Source: Janthinobacterium sp. J1-1
GTDB lineage: Bacteria > Pseudomonadota > Gammaproteobacteria > Burkholderiales > Burkholderiaceae_D
NCBI RefSeq assembly: GCF_030944405.1
Contig: NZ_CP132339.1
Location: 1,674,001-1,738,000, forward strand
Length of the DNA: 64,000 nucleotides
Direction: 5' to 3'
Position 1 is the stretch's first letter, and the number at the start of each line of letters is the position of its first letter. The notes beneath the pieces were generated by a model. That model was not told the DNA's origin. It worked only from the letters and a program-made list of their open reading frames with translations, and made no database searches. Position numbers and translations under genes: made by a program. Shown in pieces: positions 21,335 through 29,939 of the stretch.

Positions 21335-22701
21335 AGCTCTTTGCGCGCCATGCGCTGCTGCCGCAAGGCTGGCGCCGCGACGTGCTGCTGGCCTGGGATG
21401 CGCATGGCGACTTGACGAGCGTGATCGATAACGCCGTGCCGCCCGATGGCGTGGAGCTGGCCGAGTACGTACTGCCAGGGATGGTCAACCTGCACTCGCA
21501 CAGCTTCCAGCGCGCGCTGGGCGGGCGCACGGAATTCGCCGCTGATGGCCCTGGCAGCCATGACAGCTTCTGGACCTGGCGCGACCTGATGTACCGCTTC
21601 GCGCGCAACATCACGCCCGACCAAATCGAGGCGATTGCCGCCCAGCTGTTCTCCGAATGCCTGCGCCACGGCTATACCTCGGTGTGCGAATTCCACTATG
21701 TGCAACGCCAGCCGAACGGCGCCTGGTACGACCGGCCGGCCGAAACCGCCGAGCGCGTGATTGCCGCCGCGGGGTTGGCTGGAATCGGCGTCACCATGCT
21801 GCCGGTGTTGTATAGTTATTCAGGATTTAACGACAGCGCGTTGAAACCGGAGCAGCAGCGTTTCCGCACCGATGCCGACGACGTGCTGCGCGTGATCGAG
21901 GCTTTGGCGCCGCTGCGCGACGGCCAGACCGAGGTGGGGGTGGCGCCGCATTCGCTGCGCGCGGCATCGATGGCGCAGATCGCGCAGGTGGCGGCGGCCT
22001 TGCCGGCCGGGCGCCCGATCCATCTCCACATCGCCGAGCAGCAGGCCGAAGTCGATCAGTGCCTGGCCGCGACCGGCATGCGGCCGGTGCGGTATCTGTA
22101 CGATCGGGTGACTGTCGACGCGCGCTGGTGCCTGGTGCACGCCACCCATCTGGACGCAAGCGAGATTTCGCACATCGCCGCCAGCGGCGCGGTGGCGGGT
22201 TTGTGTCCCACCACCGAGGCCAACCTGGGCGACGGCCTGTTCCCGCTCGAAGCGTTTCTGGCGGCAGGCGGGCGCTTTGGCATCGGCAGCGACAGCCACG
22301 TGTCGCAAAGCCCGGTGGAAGAACTGCGCTGGCTCGAGTATGGCCAGCGCCTGCGGCAGCAGCGCCGCAATATCGCGGTGTCCAGCGAGCGGCGCCAGGT
22401 GGGCGACTTTTTATGGCAGGGCGCCTTGCAGGGCGGGGCGCAGGCGGCGGGGCGGCCGGTGGGCGCGCTGACGCCGGGCCGCCGGGCCGACGTGCTGGTG
22501 CTCGACGGCGCGCATCCCAAGCTGTGGGGCCTGGCGCTGCACGAGGTGCTGGGCAGCCTGGTCTTCAGCGGCAACGACAACCTGGTGCGTGACGTCATGG
22601 TCGGCGGCAGGTGGGTGGTACGCAACGCACAACATGTGGCGCAGCAGGCGATTGCTGCGCGCTTCAAGCAAACGATGACAGAACTGAGGGAGTTTCAATG
22701 A
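21331..22701 (+). CDS. hutF: Formimidoylglutamate deiminase
   Basis: 456 residues from a GTG at 21331 that overlaps the hutG TGA by 4 nt. It is an amidohydrolase-superfamily enzyme that turns N-formimino-L-glutamate into N-formyl-L-glutamate and ammonia. Metal ligands are seen in NLHSHSFQRAL, HLHIAEQ and GIGSDSHVSQSP. The next gene, hutD, starts within its stop codon (ATGA). Confidence 0.95.
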   Translation: MKLFARHALLPQGWRRDVLLAWDAHGDLTSVIDNAVPPDGVELAEYVLPGMVNLHSHSFQRALGGRTEFAADGPGSHDSFWTWRDLMYRFARNITPDQIEAIAAQLFSECLRHGYTSVCEFHYVQRQPNGAWYDRPAETAERVIAAAGLAGIGVTMLPVLYSYSGFNDSALKPEQQRFRTDADDVLRVIEALAPLRDGQTEVGVAPHSLRAASMAQIAQVAAALPAGRPIHLHIAEQQAEVDQCLAATGMRPVRYLYDRVTVDARWCLVHATHLDASEISHIAASGAVAGLCPTTEANLGDGLFPLEAFLAAGGRFGIGSDSHVSQSPVEELRWLEYGQRLRQQRRNIAVSSERRQVGDFLWQGALQGGAQAAGRPVGALTPGRRADVLVLDGAHPKLWGLALHEVLGSLVFSGNDNLVRDVMVGGRWVVRNAQHVAQQAIAARFKQTMTELREFQ

Positions 22702-23273
22702 ACCGGCTGATCCAGTACGCAAGCCTGCGGCCCACGCCGTGGAAGAACGGCGGCGGCGTCACCACCGAACTGGCGATGTCGCCGCCCGGCGCCGGCCTCG
22801 ACAATTTCGACTGGCGCGTGAGCCTGGCCAGCATTGCCGAAGATGGTCCGTTCTCGCAGTTTCCCGGCGTGGACCGCACGCTGGTGATGGTCGCCGGCGA
22901 CGGCGTGCTGCTCGAGGTCGGCGACGAGCGCGTGGTGCTCAGTCCCGGCGAACCGCTGGTGGAGTTTGCCGGCGAAGATCCCGTCCATGCCACCGTCAAC
23001 GGCCAGTCCACGCTCGACTTCAACGTCCTCACCCGGCGCGGCAGCTACCGCCACCGGATCGTACCGTTCGTGGTCGGCGGCAGCGTGCCGCTGCCGCGCC
23101 GCAGCGGCACCACGCTGGTGTTCCTGGCCGATGGCGAGAGCCTGTCGGTGAGCAGCGCGTGCGAACGGCTGGCGCTGGTGCGCTACGACCTGCTGGTGCT
23201 GGAAGGCGAACAGGACTGGACGCTGGAATCGGCCCAGGCCACGGTGTTCGTCGTCGACCTCATCGCCAATTAA
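22698..23273 (+). CDS. hutD: HutD family protein
   Basis: 191 residues. The N-terminus TPWKNGGGVTTELA and the segment FDWRVSLASIAEDGPFSQFPG are diagnostic of HutD, a cupin-like protein found in many hut operons. Its biochemical role is unsettled; a governor or accessory function in histidine degradation has been proposed. The ATGA overlap with hutF and the 9 nt gap to hutI put it in the operon. Confidence 0.92.
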   Translation: MNRLIQYASLRPTPWKNGGGVTTELAMSPPGAGLDNFDWRVSLASIAEDGPFSQFPGVDRTLVMVAGDGVLLEVGDERVVLSPGEPLVEFAGEDPVHATVNGQSTLDFNVLTRRGSYRHRIVPFVVGGSVPLPRRSGTTLVFLADGESLSVSSACERLALVRYDLLVLEGEQDWTLESAQATVFVVDLIAN

Positions 23274-23282
23274 AGGCCGCCC

Positions 23283-24533
23283 ATGGCCTGGGACCTGTTG
23301 TTGACCAATGTGCACCTGGCGACCATGGCCGGCGATGACGCCTATGACACCAATAACGGCTACGGCGAGATCCTGGATGGCGCAATCGCCGTCGAGGACG
23401 GACGCATCGCCTGGCTGGGCCCACGCGCGGCACTGCCCACAAGCCAGGCCGCCACCGTGCACGATGGCGGCGGCTGCTGGCTCACGCCCGGCCTGATCGA
23501 CTGCCACACGCACATCGTCCACGCCGGCAACCGCAGCGGCGAATTCGAAGCGCGCCTCAATGGCGCCACCTACGAGGACATCGCCCGCGCCGGCGGCGGC
23601 ATCATCTCCACCGTGCGCGCCACGCGTGCCGCCAGCGCAGACGAGCTGCTGGCGCAAAGCCTGCCGCGCGTGCTGGCCTTGCTGGCCGAAGGCGTGACCA
23701 CTCTGGAGATCAAGTCCGGCTATGGGCTGGACTTGGAAACCGAGGCGAAAATGCTGCGCGTGGCGCGCGCCATCGGCGAGCAACTACCGGTCAGCGTGCG
23801 CACCACATTTCTCGGTGCGCATGCGCTGCCGCCCGAATACGCCGGCCGGCCGGACGACTATATCGAGCTGGTGTGCCGCCAGATGCTGCCGGCGCTGGCA
23901 GCGTCTGGCCTGGTCGACGCGGTCGACGCCTTTTGCGAGCGCATCGGCTTTACGCCGGCGCAGACGCGGCGGGTATTCGCCGCGGCGCAGGCGCTGGGCC
24001 TGCCCGTGAAACTGCATGCCGAGCAGCTGTCGGACCAGGGTGGCGCGGCGCTGGTGGCGCAGTTTGGCGGCTTGTCGGCCGACCACCTGGAGTTTTTGAG
24101 CGACGACGGCATCGCCGCCATGGCGCGCCACGGCACGGTGGCCGTGCTGCTGCCGGGCGCGTACTACTTTTTGCGCGAAACGCAGCCGCCGCCGATTGCC
24201 GCCCTGCGCGCGGCCGGTGTGCCGATGGCGGTATCGACCGACTGCAACCCCGGCACCTCGCCGCTGACCTCCTTGCTGCTGGCGATGAACATGGCCTGCA
24301 CCTTGTGGCGCTTGACGCCGCAGGAGGCGCTGGCCGGTGCCACCATCCATGCGGCGCGCGCGCTGGGCCTGCAGCATGACAGGGGGAGCCTGGCGGTGGG
24401 CAAGCGCGCCGATTTCGCGCTGTGGCGCATCGCCCGTCCGGCCGACCTGTCGTATGCGATGGGATTGAATCCCTGCGCGGGCGTGGTGCACGGCGGCGTG
24501 TGGCGCATGCCGGTGGTAAGCTTGCCCGATTGA
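23283..24533 (+). CDS. hutI: Imidazolonepropionase
   Basis: 416 residues, amidohydrolase superfamily. It hydrolyses 4-imidazolone-5-propionate to N-formimino-L-glutamate. Zinc ligands lie in [13 protein letters not shown] near residue 75; other family segments are [24 protein letters not shown] and [10 protein letters not shown]. This completes the hut pathway. The fused ABC transporter gene follows after 21 nt. Confidence 0.96.
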   Translation: MAWDLLLTNVHLATMAGDDAYDTNNGYGEILDGAIAVEDGRIAWLGPRAALPTSQAATVHDGGGCWLTPGLIDCHTHIVHAGNRSGEFEARLNGATYEDIARAGGGIISTVRATRAASADELLAQSLPRVLALLAEGVTTLEIKSGYGLDLETEAKMLRVARAIGEQLPVSVRTTFLGAHALPPEYAGRPDDYIELVCRQMLPALAASGLVDAVDAFCERIGFTPAQTRRVFAAAQALGLPVKLHAEQLSDQGGAALVAQFGGLSADHLEFLSDDGIAAMARHGTVAVLLPGAYYFLRETQPPPIAALRAAGVPMAVSTDCNPGTSPLTSLLLAMNMACTLWRLTPQEALAGATIHAARALGLQHDRGSLAVGKRADFALWRIARPADLSYAMGLNPCAGVVHGGVWRMPVVSLPD

Positions 24534-24554
24534 TCATTCGTCGGGGAGCGCCGC

Positions 24555-26054
24555 GTGCGCGTCATTCATTTATTGGCCTTGTTTGTTTTCTGCTGCACCT
24601 CGCCGGCCCATGCCATGGACACGGGCACCCTGAAGGTGGGCTCGAAGCGCTTTACGGAATCGTATATCCTGGGCGAGATCGTGCGGCAAAGCGTCGCGCC
24701 GCAGGTCAAGGCCGAACATCGCCAGGGCCTGGGCAACACGGCCATCGTGCTGGCCGCGCTGCAGGCCGGGAGCATCGACCTGTATGCGGAATACACGGGC
24801 ACGATTGCCAGCGAAATGCTGAAACATGACAAGCCGATGACCCTGGAGCAGATGCGGCGCGAACTGGCGGCGCTGGGCCTGGGCGTGGCCGTGCCGCTGG
24901 GCTTCAACAATACCTATGCGCTGGCCATGCGCGGCGACGACAAGAGCATCGCCAGCCTGGCGGACCTGGCCACGCATCCGGCATTGAAATTCGGCCTGTC
25001 GCATGAATTCATCGGCCGCGTCGATGGCTGGCCGGGCTTGGCCGCGCGCTATGGCCTGCCGCAGCGCCCGCGCGGACTCGATCACGGCATCGCCTATGAA
25101 GCGCTGGCGCAGCGGCAGGTCGATGTGATCGATATCTATTCGACCGACGCGAAGATCCGCCAGTACGGCCTGCGCGTGCTGGCCGACACGCAGCAGTATT
25201 TTCCCCGCTACGACGCCATGCTGCTGTACCGCCTGGATATGCCCAAGCACTTTCCCGCCGCCTGGCAGGCGCTGCAAAAGCTGGAAGGGCGCATCAGCGA
25301 GCAGGCCATGATCGCCATGAATGCGGCCGTGGAAATCGACGGCAAGAGCTTTGCGGTGGTTGCCAGCGAATGGCTGGCGTCCGGCGGCGGCAAGCCGGCA
25401 GCAAGCGCAGCGCGCGCCGGGCTGCTCGATAAAATCATCGGAGACGATTTATGGACCCTGACGCGCCAGCACCTGACCCTGGTGCTGCTGTCGGTGGCGC
25501 TGGCCTGCCTGGTCGGCGTGCCGCTGGGCGTGCTGGCGGCGTTTTATGCGCCGCTGCGGCAAACCGTGCTGGCGCTGGTGGGCGTCTTGCAAACCGTCCC
25601 CTCGCTGGCGCTGCTGGCGATGCTGATACCGCTGCTGGGCATGATCGGCATGGTGCCGGCCCTGGTGGCGCTGTTCGTCTACGCGCTGCTGCCCATCGTG
25701 CGCAATACCTGCACCGGCATCCTGCAGATCCCGCCGGGGCTGCGCATGGCGGCGCTGGCGCTGGGCCTGACCCGCCGCGACCGCCTGCTGCATGTGGACT
25801 TGCCGCTGGCCTTGCCGGTGATCCTGGCCGGCGTGAAGACTGCCGCCGTGATGAGCGTGGGCACGGCCACCATTGCCGCCTTTATCGGCGCCGGCGGCTA
25901 TGGCGAACGCATCACCATCGGCCTGGCGCTGAACGACAACGACATGCTGCTGGCCGGCGCGATTCCCGCCGCCGTGCTGGCGCTATTAACGCAGGGTATC
26001 TTTGAACTGGTGGAGCGGTGGGCGGTGCACCGCGAGGGCAGGCTGCGGACTTGA
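24555..26054 (+). CDS. Fused substrate-binding protein/permease of a glycine-betaine-type ABC transporter
   Basis: 499 residues from a GTG with GGGGAG 6 nt upstream. After a signal peptide (LALFVFCCTSPAHA), residues about 25-270 form an OpuAC-type binding protein (GTLKVGSKRFTESYILGEIV, NTAIVLAALQAGSIDLYAEYTGT). From about 295 it becomes an OpuB/ProW-type permease with several helices and the EAA-like loop MAALALGLTRRDRLLHVDLPLALPVI split across it. Such fusions are known (EgtUBC/OpuB type). Its position at the end of hut recalls HutX (binding) plus HutW (permease) of the histidine HutXWV system, which belongs to the same quaternary-amine family. No ATPase gene is found beside it. Histidine or urocanate uptake is inference. 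Confidence 0.85.
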   Translation: MRVIHLLALFVFCCTSPAHAMDTGTLKVGSKRFTESYILGEIVRQSVAPQVKAEHRQGLGNTAIVLAALQAGSIDLYAEYTGTIASEMLKHDKPMTLEQMRRELAALGLGVAVPLGFNNTYALAMRGDDKSIASLADLATHPALKFGLSHEFIGRVDGWPGLAARYGLPQRPRGLDHGIAYEALAQRQVDVIDIYSTDAKIRQYGLRVLADTQQYFPRYDAMLLYRLDMPKHFPAAWQALQKLEGRISEQAMIAMNAAVEIDGKSFAVVASEWLASGGGKPAASAARAGLLDKIIGDDLWTLTRQHLTLVLLSVALACLVGVPLGVLAAFYAPLRQTVLALVGVLQTVPSLALLAMLIPLLGMIGMVPALVALFVYALLPIVRNTCTGILQIPPGLRMAALALGLTRRDRLLHVDLPLALPVILAGVKTAAVMSVGTATIAAFIGAGGYGERITIGLALNDNDMLLAGAIPAAVLALLTQGIFELVERWAVHREGRLRT

Positions 26055-26153
26055 TCTTGCACAAAGCCCAAACGCGGGAAGATGCCACACTGAACCTCCC
26101 GCGCTGCATGCATCCTCTTGCGCAGCCGGTCCTAAACCCTCAAGGAGATTTGC

Positions 26154-26273
26154 ATGACACGCCACTTTGTTGCCTGCTGTATTGCCTTCTTCTACAAAAA
26201 CAGACAGCACCAGGGCGGCGCCGCGCAGCAGCAGATCGGCTTGCATGGCACATTGATTGAGCCACGGAAATAG
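26154..26273 (+). CDS. Small ORF, 39 aa, with strong SD
   Basis: An ATG preceded by AAGGAG with 7 nt spacing opens 39 codons (MTRHFVACCIAFFYKNRQ...) ending at TAG. The hydrophobic start looks like a truncated membrane or signal segment. It might be a real small protein, a leader peptide, or the remnant of a longer gene. No family recognised. Confidence 0.3.
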   Translation: MTRHFVACCIAFFYKNRQHQGGAAQQQIGLHGTLIEPRK

Positions 26274-26399
26274 TAACGAATTACCGATGAAATGTAAGAG
26301 CTGGTAAGCAAATGTAAGGGTAGGCCTCAGCGTATTGTGCAACGTTTATATTCATTCCGTTGATTGAATTCTCCCCCTCCCACTTGACAATGGGTTCTA

Positions 26400-26434
26400 C
26401 CTCACGGTGCCGCTAGCCCGTGAGGTTTTTTTTT
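26400..26434 (+). terminator. Intrinsic terminator
   Basis: CCTCACGG and CCGTGAGG form a perfect 8 bp stem around a 10 nt loop, followed by nine T. It ends plus-strand transcription coming from the hut/ABC unit or the small ORF. About 290 nt around it hold no convincing larger gene. Confidence 0.85.
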
Positions 26435-26448
26435 GCGTGGTGGACGCT

Positions 26449-26554
26449 GACCAGACCTGCTGCGCGTTGGGATAGGCAGCTTGCGATGCTCACCGTACTT
26501 GAGTACGGTTGCGCTTCTTGGCCGCCTCTCCCTGCCGCTCGCGACGGTCTGGTC
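26449..26554. repeat. Structured intergenic repeat element (palindromic)
   Basis: An approximately 106 bp element bounded by the inverted 9-mers GACCAGACC and GGTCTGGTC. At its centre is the perfect palindrome ACCGTACT-TG-AGTACGGT (26492-26509). From memory, similar segments are scattered between genes in Massilia/Janthinobacterium-type genomes; only one copy is in this window. It lies between the terminator above and the end of the acetyltransferase gene. Confidence 0.55.
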
Positions 26555-26567
26555 ATGCGTCGAAACG

Positions 26568-27080
26568 TTATTGGGAAATTCCTTGCGGTTTGCCCGCTGA
26601 TAATTTCGTCAATGCTTCCCCGGTCACGCGGCAGATGCGCCAGTCGGGCATCACGTCGGCGCCCATGCCCTGGTAAAAATTGATGGCGTTTTCGTTCCAG
26701 TCCAGCACCGACCATTCGAAGCGGCCGCAGTTGCGTTCGACTGCCAGTTGCGCCAGGGCGACCAGCATCTGCTTGCCATAACCCTTGCCGCGCGCGGCCT
26801 GTTTCACGTACAGGTCTTCCAGGTACAGGCCTTTGCGGCACAGAAAGGTCGAGAAATTGTGGAAGAACAGGGCGAAGGTGACGACCTCGCCGTCTTCCGT
26901 GCCGACCAGCGCTTCGCAGGCGGGCTGCGGGCCGAACAGGCTGTCGTGCAGCATGTCGGGCGTGGCGATCATCATGTGGTCGAGTTTTTCAAAGACGGCC
27001 AGTTCGTGGATCATGCCGAAGATGGCGGCCACGTCGGCGGCTTGGGCGGGACGGATGGCGAGGGTGGACGAGTTGCTCAT
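26568..27080 (-). CDS. GNAT-family N-acetyltransferase (diamine acetyltransferase-like)
   Basis: 170 residues. The GNAT core is clear: LYLEDLYVKQAARGKGYGKQML with the acetyl-CoA loop RGKGYGK, and CGRFEWSVLDWNENAINFYQGMGA. The combination resembles spermidine/spermine or thialysine acetyltransferases, but I would not assign the substrate. The ATG at 27080 overlaps the stop of the upstream transporter gene by 4 nt. Confidence 0.88.
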   Translation of the reverse strand: MSNSSTLAIRPAQAADVAAIFGMIHELAVFEKLDHMMIATPDMLHDSLFGPQPACEALVGTEDGEVVTFALFFHNFSTFLCRKGLYLEDLYVKQAARGKGYGKQMLVALAQLAVERNCGRFEWSVLDWNENAINFYQGMGADVMPDWRICRVTGEALTKLSAGKPQGISQ

Positions 27081-28021
27081 GGTGCCTTTGCGGTAGGTGA
27101 GGCGGAAATCGGGGAGGCGATGCGGGTCTTGCGCGCGCCTGAGGTCAAGGCCCAGGCCACGCTGGCCAGACACAGCACCATGCCCAGCCATTCGATGGCG
27201 GCCGGGCGGTAGTGTTCGAACTGTATCGACAGCAGCACGGAAATGACGGGCGTGACCACACCGATATACACGGTCTTTTGTGTGCCGATGCGGGCGATCA
27301 GGGTGAAATAGGCGCTGAACGCAATGACCGAGCCGAACACGGCCAGGTAGACCAGGCCCATCCAGTAGCTGGCGCGCGCCGGCAGGGTCCAGGCCTGGCC
27401 CGTCGCCAGCGCCCAGACTGCCACCATCAGGGTGCCCCACAACATGGTCCACGCCATGGTCAGCATCACATTGCTCGAATGGCTGCGCACTTTCATCACC
27501 AGCGCATTGCCGACCGTGCTGGCGACAGTCGCCACCAAGGCCAGCATAAAGCCGAGCAAAAAGTGGCCGTTGCCACCTCCGAGGATCTCTTTCAAGGCCG
27601 CATCGATCGACTGGTAGAACAGCAGCACGATGCCGCAGATGGCGACCGCCCCCGCAAAACAGGTGGAAACGGTGATCGGCGTGCCGAAGGCCAGGCGGTT
27701 GAGCAGCGGCGTCCAGAACACCATCAGCGCGAACAGCACGCTGACCAGGGCGGAGACCAGGTATTGCTCCGAGCTGTAAGTGCACACATAGCTGAGCGCG
27801 AACGAGGCCAGCCCTTGCAGCATCATCCATTTTTGCGCGCGCCAGGGCAGGTGCAGGGTATCGCCGCGGATGGCGCACCAGGCAAACAGGGTGGCGGAGG
27901 CCAGGCCGAAGCGGTAGACCACGGAAACGGCGGGGGCGACATCGCCCAGTTGCAAGGTGATGGCCCAGAACGTGGAGCCCCAGATCAGGCAGGCGGTAAT
28001 AAACAGGAGGGGAGAGGACAT
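27077..28021 (-). CDS. EamA/DMT-family transporter
   Basis: 314 residues with about ten hydrophobic helices in two EamA repeats. The first repeat begins CLIWGSTFWAI and carries YRFGLASATLFAW; the second has AVFGSVIAFSAYF and VTPVISVLLSI. It is probably an inner-membrane metabolite exporter. Operon with the acetyltransferase downstream (ATGA overlap); the pair might acetylate and export a compound (inference). Confidence 0.88.
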   Translation of the reverse strand: MSSPLLFITACLIWGSTFWAITLQLGDVAPAVSVVYRFGLASATLFAWCAIRGDTLHLPWRAQKWMMLQGLASFALSYVCTYSSEQYLVSALVSVLFALMVFWTPLLNRLAFGTPITVSTCFAGAVAICGIVLLFYQSIDAALKEILGGGNGHFLLGFMLALVATVASTVGNALVMKVRSHSSNVMLTMAWTMLWGTLMVAVWALATGQAWTLPARASYWMGLVYLAVFGSVIAFSAYFTLIARIGTQKTVYIGVVTPVISVLLSIQFEHYRPAAIEWLGMVLCLASVAWALTSGARKTRIASPISASPTAKAP

Positions 28022-28097
28022 CGCGACAGTATACGGTGTCGCTTAGGGCTTGACCAGCGCAGCATCGGCGCCACGGCGTGGCTTGAGCCAGAGCAGG

Positions 28098-28160
28098 GAT
28101 GATGAAAAATATTGATTTTATGAAAATATTTATATTATTATTAATTCAATATTTTCCGAC
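28098..28160. other. AT-rich upstream region
   Basis: About 60 nt of almost pure A/T (AAATATT, AATATTT and similar repeats) in an otherwise 65% GC sequence, directly upstream of the small membrane protein gene. It probably carries the promoter, and perhaps sites for nucleoid proteins. No clear -35/-10 pair stands out because many A/T hexamers fit. Confidence 0.4.
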
Positions 28161-28183
28161 TTCAACTCTTCAGGGAGCCCATC

Positions 28184-28315
28184 ATGCCAGCCTCGCTGCA
28201 CTTCAAAGTATGGACCGTGATCGTCTACGTGGTGGTGACAACCTTGATCGCCATCTGGCTGCATGAAGGCATGGCGCCGGCCGCCAGTTTGATGGCGACC
28301 GGCAGCTTCGGCTAA
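28184..28315 (+). CDS. Small membrane protein, 43 aa
   Basis: ATG at 28184 with GGGAG upstream opens 43 codons. One transmembrane helix (VIVYVVVTTLIAIWL) follows a short KVW segment, and the tail is small and Gly/Ala-rich. No family recognised. The very AT-rich upstream region and good SD favour real expression. It converges with the lipoprotein gene at 28318, 2 nt away. Confidence 0.5.
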   Translation: MPASLHFKVWTVIVYVVVTTLIAIWLHEGMAPAASLMATGSFG

Positions 28316-28317
28316 GC

Positions 28318-28767
28318 TTAATGCGTTACGCGGGTGGTGCGGCCATCGGACAGCAGGCGCACGCGTTCACCGGGACGGAATTGCTCGTCCGCATCTTGCA
28401 CGATGGCGCGCAGGTCGCCATTGTCCAGGCGCACGGTGATTTCAAAGCCGGGCTTGTTCGCCGAGTTCGCTTCGATGCTCTGGCCGGCAATGCCGCCCGC
28501 CACCGCACCGAGGATGCTGGCCGCGATGGCTCCCTTGCCGCCGCCCACGGCCGAACCGGCCACGCCACCGAGCGCCGCACCGGCCAGCACGCCGGTGCCG
28601 CTTTCGCCCTTGTCGATGGTGACCTGGCGCACGGATTCCACGGTGCCCATGCGCACCGACTGTTCATTCTGCGCCTGGCGCGCCTTGTACACATTGGCTG
28701 AATTCGGTTGTACGGCGCAACCGGCCAGGGTGGCCAACAAGGCCACGGCAATAATCGATGTTTTCAT
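28318..28767 (-). CDS. Glycine-zipper outer-membrane lipoprotein (SlyB/17 kDa antigen type)
   Basis: 149 residues. The lipobox LAGC gives lipidation at Cys17 or so. The centre is a glycine zipper (GVLAGAALGGVAGSAVGGG...GAVAGGIAG) typical of the 2TM glycine-zipper family, followed by a conserved C-terminal segment FEITVRLDNGDLRAIVQ and RPGERVRLL. The start at 28767 has GGAG 6 nt upstream. Such proteins are outer-membrane lipoproteins linked to envelope integrity and stress. Confidence 0.9.
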   Translation of the reverse strand: MKTSIIAVALLATLAGCAVQPNSANVYKARQAQNEQSVRMGTVESVRQVTIDKGESGTGVLAGAALGGVAGSAVGGGKGAIAASILGAVAGGIAGQSIEANSANKPGFEITVRLDNGDLRAIVQDADEQFRPGERVRLLSDGRTTRVTH

Positions 28768-28891
28768 GTTCAACTCCAGGGATAAAAAGATAGTGCGCCG
28801 ATCGCACCGGATGGCATCGGCTGCACATTAATGATAAGACAAGTTGCCGTTGATAAACAGAGTGCAATGGTAATAATCTGTTACCTCAACA

Positions 28892-29338
28892 CTAATAAGC
28901 CAGCCGCAAGCGCCGGTACGCAAAGCCCAGCACGAACAGCGGACCGATCAGCAAAAAGCGCACATCGTCCAGGAACGACGGTTTCCTGCCCTCGATCTGG
29001 TGACCGATGAACTGGCCGATCCAGGCCAACACGAACAGCACCAGCGACAGCGGCAGAATCACGATTGGCTGCATCGCCGCCAGCGCGATCAGCATCAGGG
29101 CCAGCATCGCCAGCATGCCGAGCGCAAACGGCCGCGACAGTTTTACATAGTACGCCAGGGCGGCCACGCTGCCCGCCAGCGCCACCACCGCATGCACGCT
29201 CCACAGCAAGCCCAGCACACTGAACACGATCAGCGGCACGCAGACGATGTGCACCCATTCATTGACGGGATTGCGGTGGCTGTCGCCGTACTGCGCCAGC
29301 AGGGTGTCGATGGTGCGCATGGCAGTCTCTGTAGTCAT
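28892..29338 (-). CDS. Mpo1/DUF962-family membrane protein
   Basis: 148 residues with about four helices. Conserved polar motifs are HRNPVNEWVHIVCVPL near the start and GHQIEGRKPSFLDD near the end. Yeast Mpo1, a family member, is an iron-dependent dioxygenase in alpha-oxidation of 2-hydroxy fatty acids; whether the bacterial protein does this is unproven. A second Met at residue 7 could be the true start. Divergent from the glycosylase gene. Confidence 0.82.
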   Translation of the reverse strand: MTTETAMRTIDTLLAQYGDSHRNPVNEWVHIVCVPLIVFSVLGLLWSVHAVVALAGSVAALAYYVKLSRPFALGMLAMLALMLIALAAMQPIVILPLSLVLFVLAWIGQFIGHQIEGRKPSFLDDVRFLLIGPLFVLGFAYRRLRLAY

Positions 29339-29418
29339 TGTCCGGAAATTCTACACCGGTTTGCTGCTGGCCTGAGCGCGTAGAATGGTGGCTTGCCCAT
29401 CCGACACAGGAACCGCAG

Positions 29419-29934
29419 TTGATTCCACCCCTCGCTACCATTGACACCCGCAAACGCTGCTTCGATCCCGTCGTCGACGCCAACACGCGGCTGCTGATAC
29501 TGGGCAGCCTGCCCGGCGAAAAGTCGCTGGCGCACGGCCAGTACTATGCCCATCCGCAAAACAAGTTCTGGCTGCTGCTGGGGGAAGTGCTGGGCGTCGA
29601 GCTGAAAAGCCTGCCGTATGAAGCGCGCCTGTCGACGCTGTTGGCGCATGGGGTCGGGCTGTGGGACGTGGTGGCGCAGGCGCAGCGCTCGGGCAGCCTG
29701 GACAGCAATATCCGCGAGCGCGACGATAACGACCTGGTGGCGCTGGCCGCCAGCCTGCCGCGGCTGGACACCATCGCCTTCAACGGCGGCACGGCGGCCA
29801 GGCTGGGTTTGAAGGTGCTGGGTGGACAGGCAGAGCGTTACCGCATTGTCAGCCTGCCGTCGAGCAGCCCGGCGTACACGCTGGCGTATGAGGCCAAATT
29901 GCAGCAATGGAAAACACTGGAATCAGCTTCCTAG
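29419..29934 (+). CDS. DNA-deoxyinosine (hypoxanthine) glycosylase, UDG superfamily
   Basis: About 171 residues. The N-terminal motif LILGSLPGEKSLAHGQYYAHPQNKFW is that of the hypoxanthine-DNA glycosylase branch of the uracil-DNA glycosylase fold, and LPSSSPAYT near the end is the second active-site motif. It removes deaminated adenine from DNA. The likely start is a TTG at 29419 with AGGA upstream; earlier in-frame starts overlap the divergent gene. Confidence 0.8.
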   Translation: MIPPLATIDTRKRCFDPVVDANTRLLILGSLPGEKSLAHGQYYAHPQNKFWLLLGEVLGVELKSLPYEARLSTLLAHGVGLWDVVAQAQRSGSLDSNIRERDDNDLVALAASLPRLDTIAFNGGTAARLGLKVLGGQAERYRIVSLPSSSPAYTLAYEAKLQQWKTLESAS

Positions 29935-29939
29935 GCGCA

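Noticed and set aside
25986..26342. 118-codon open frame on the minus strand after the fused transporter
   Set aside because: No family resemblance, poor ribosome site, and partly antisense to the transporter gene; it may at most be a remnant.
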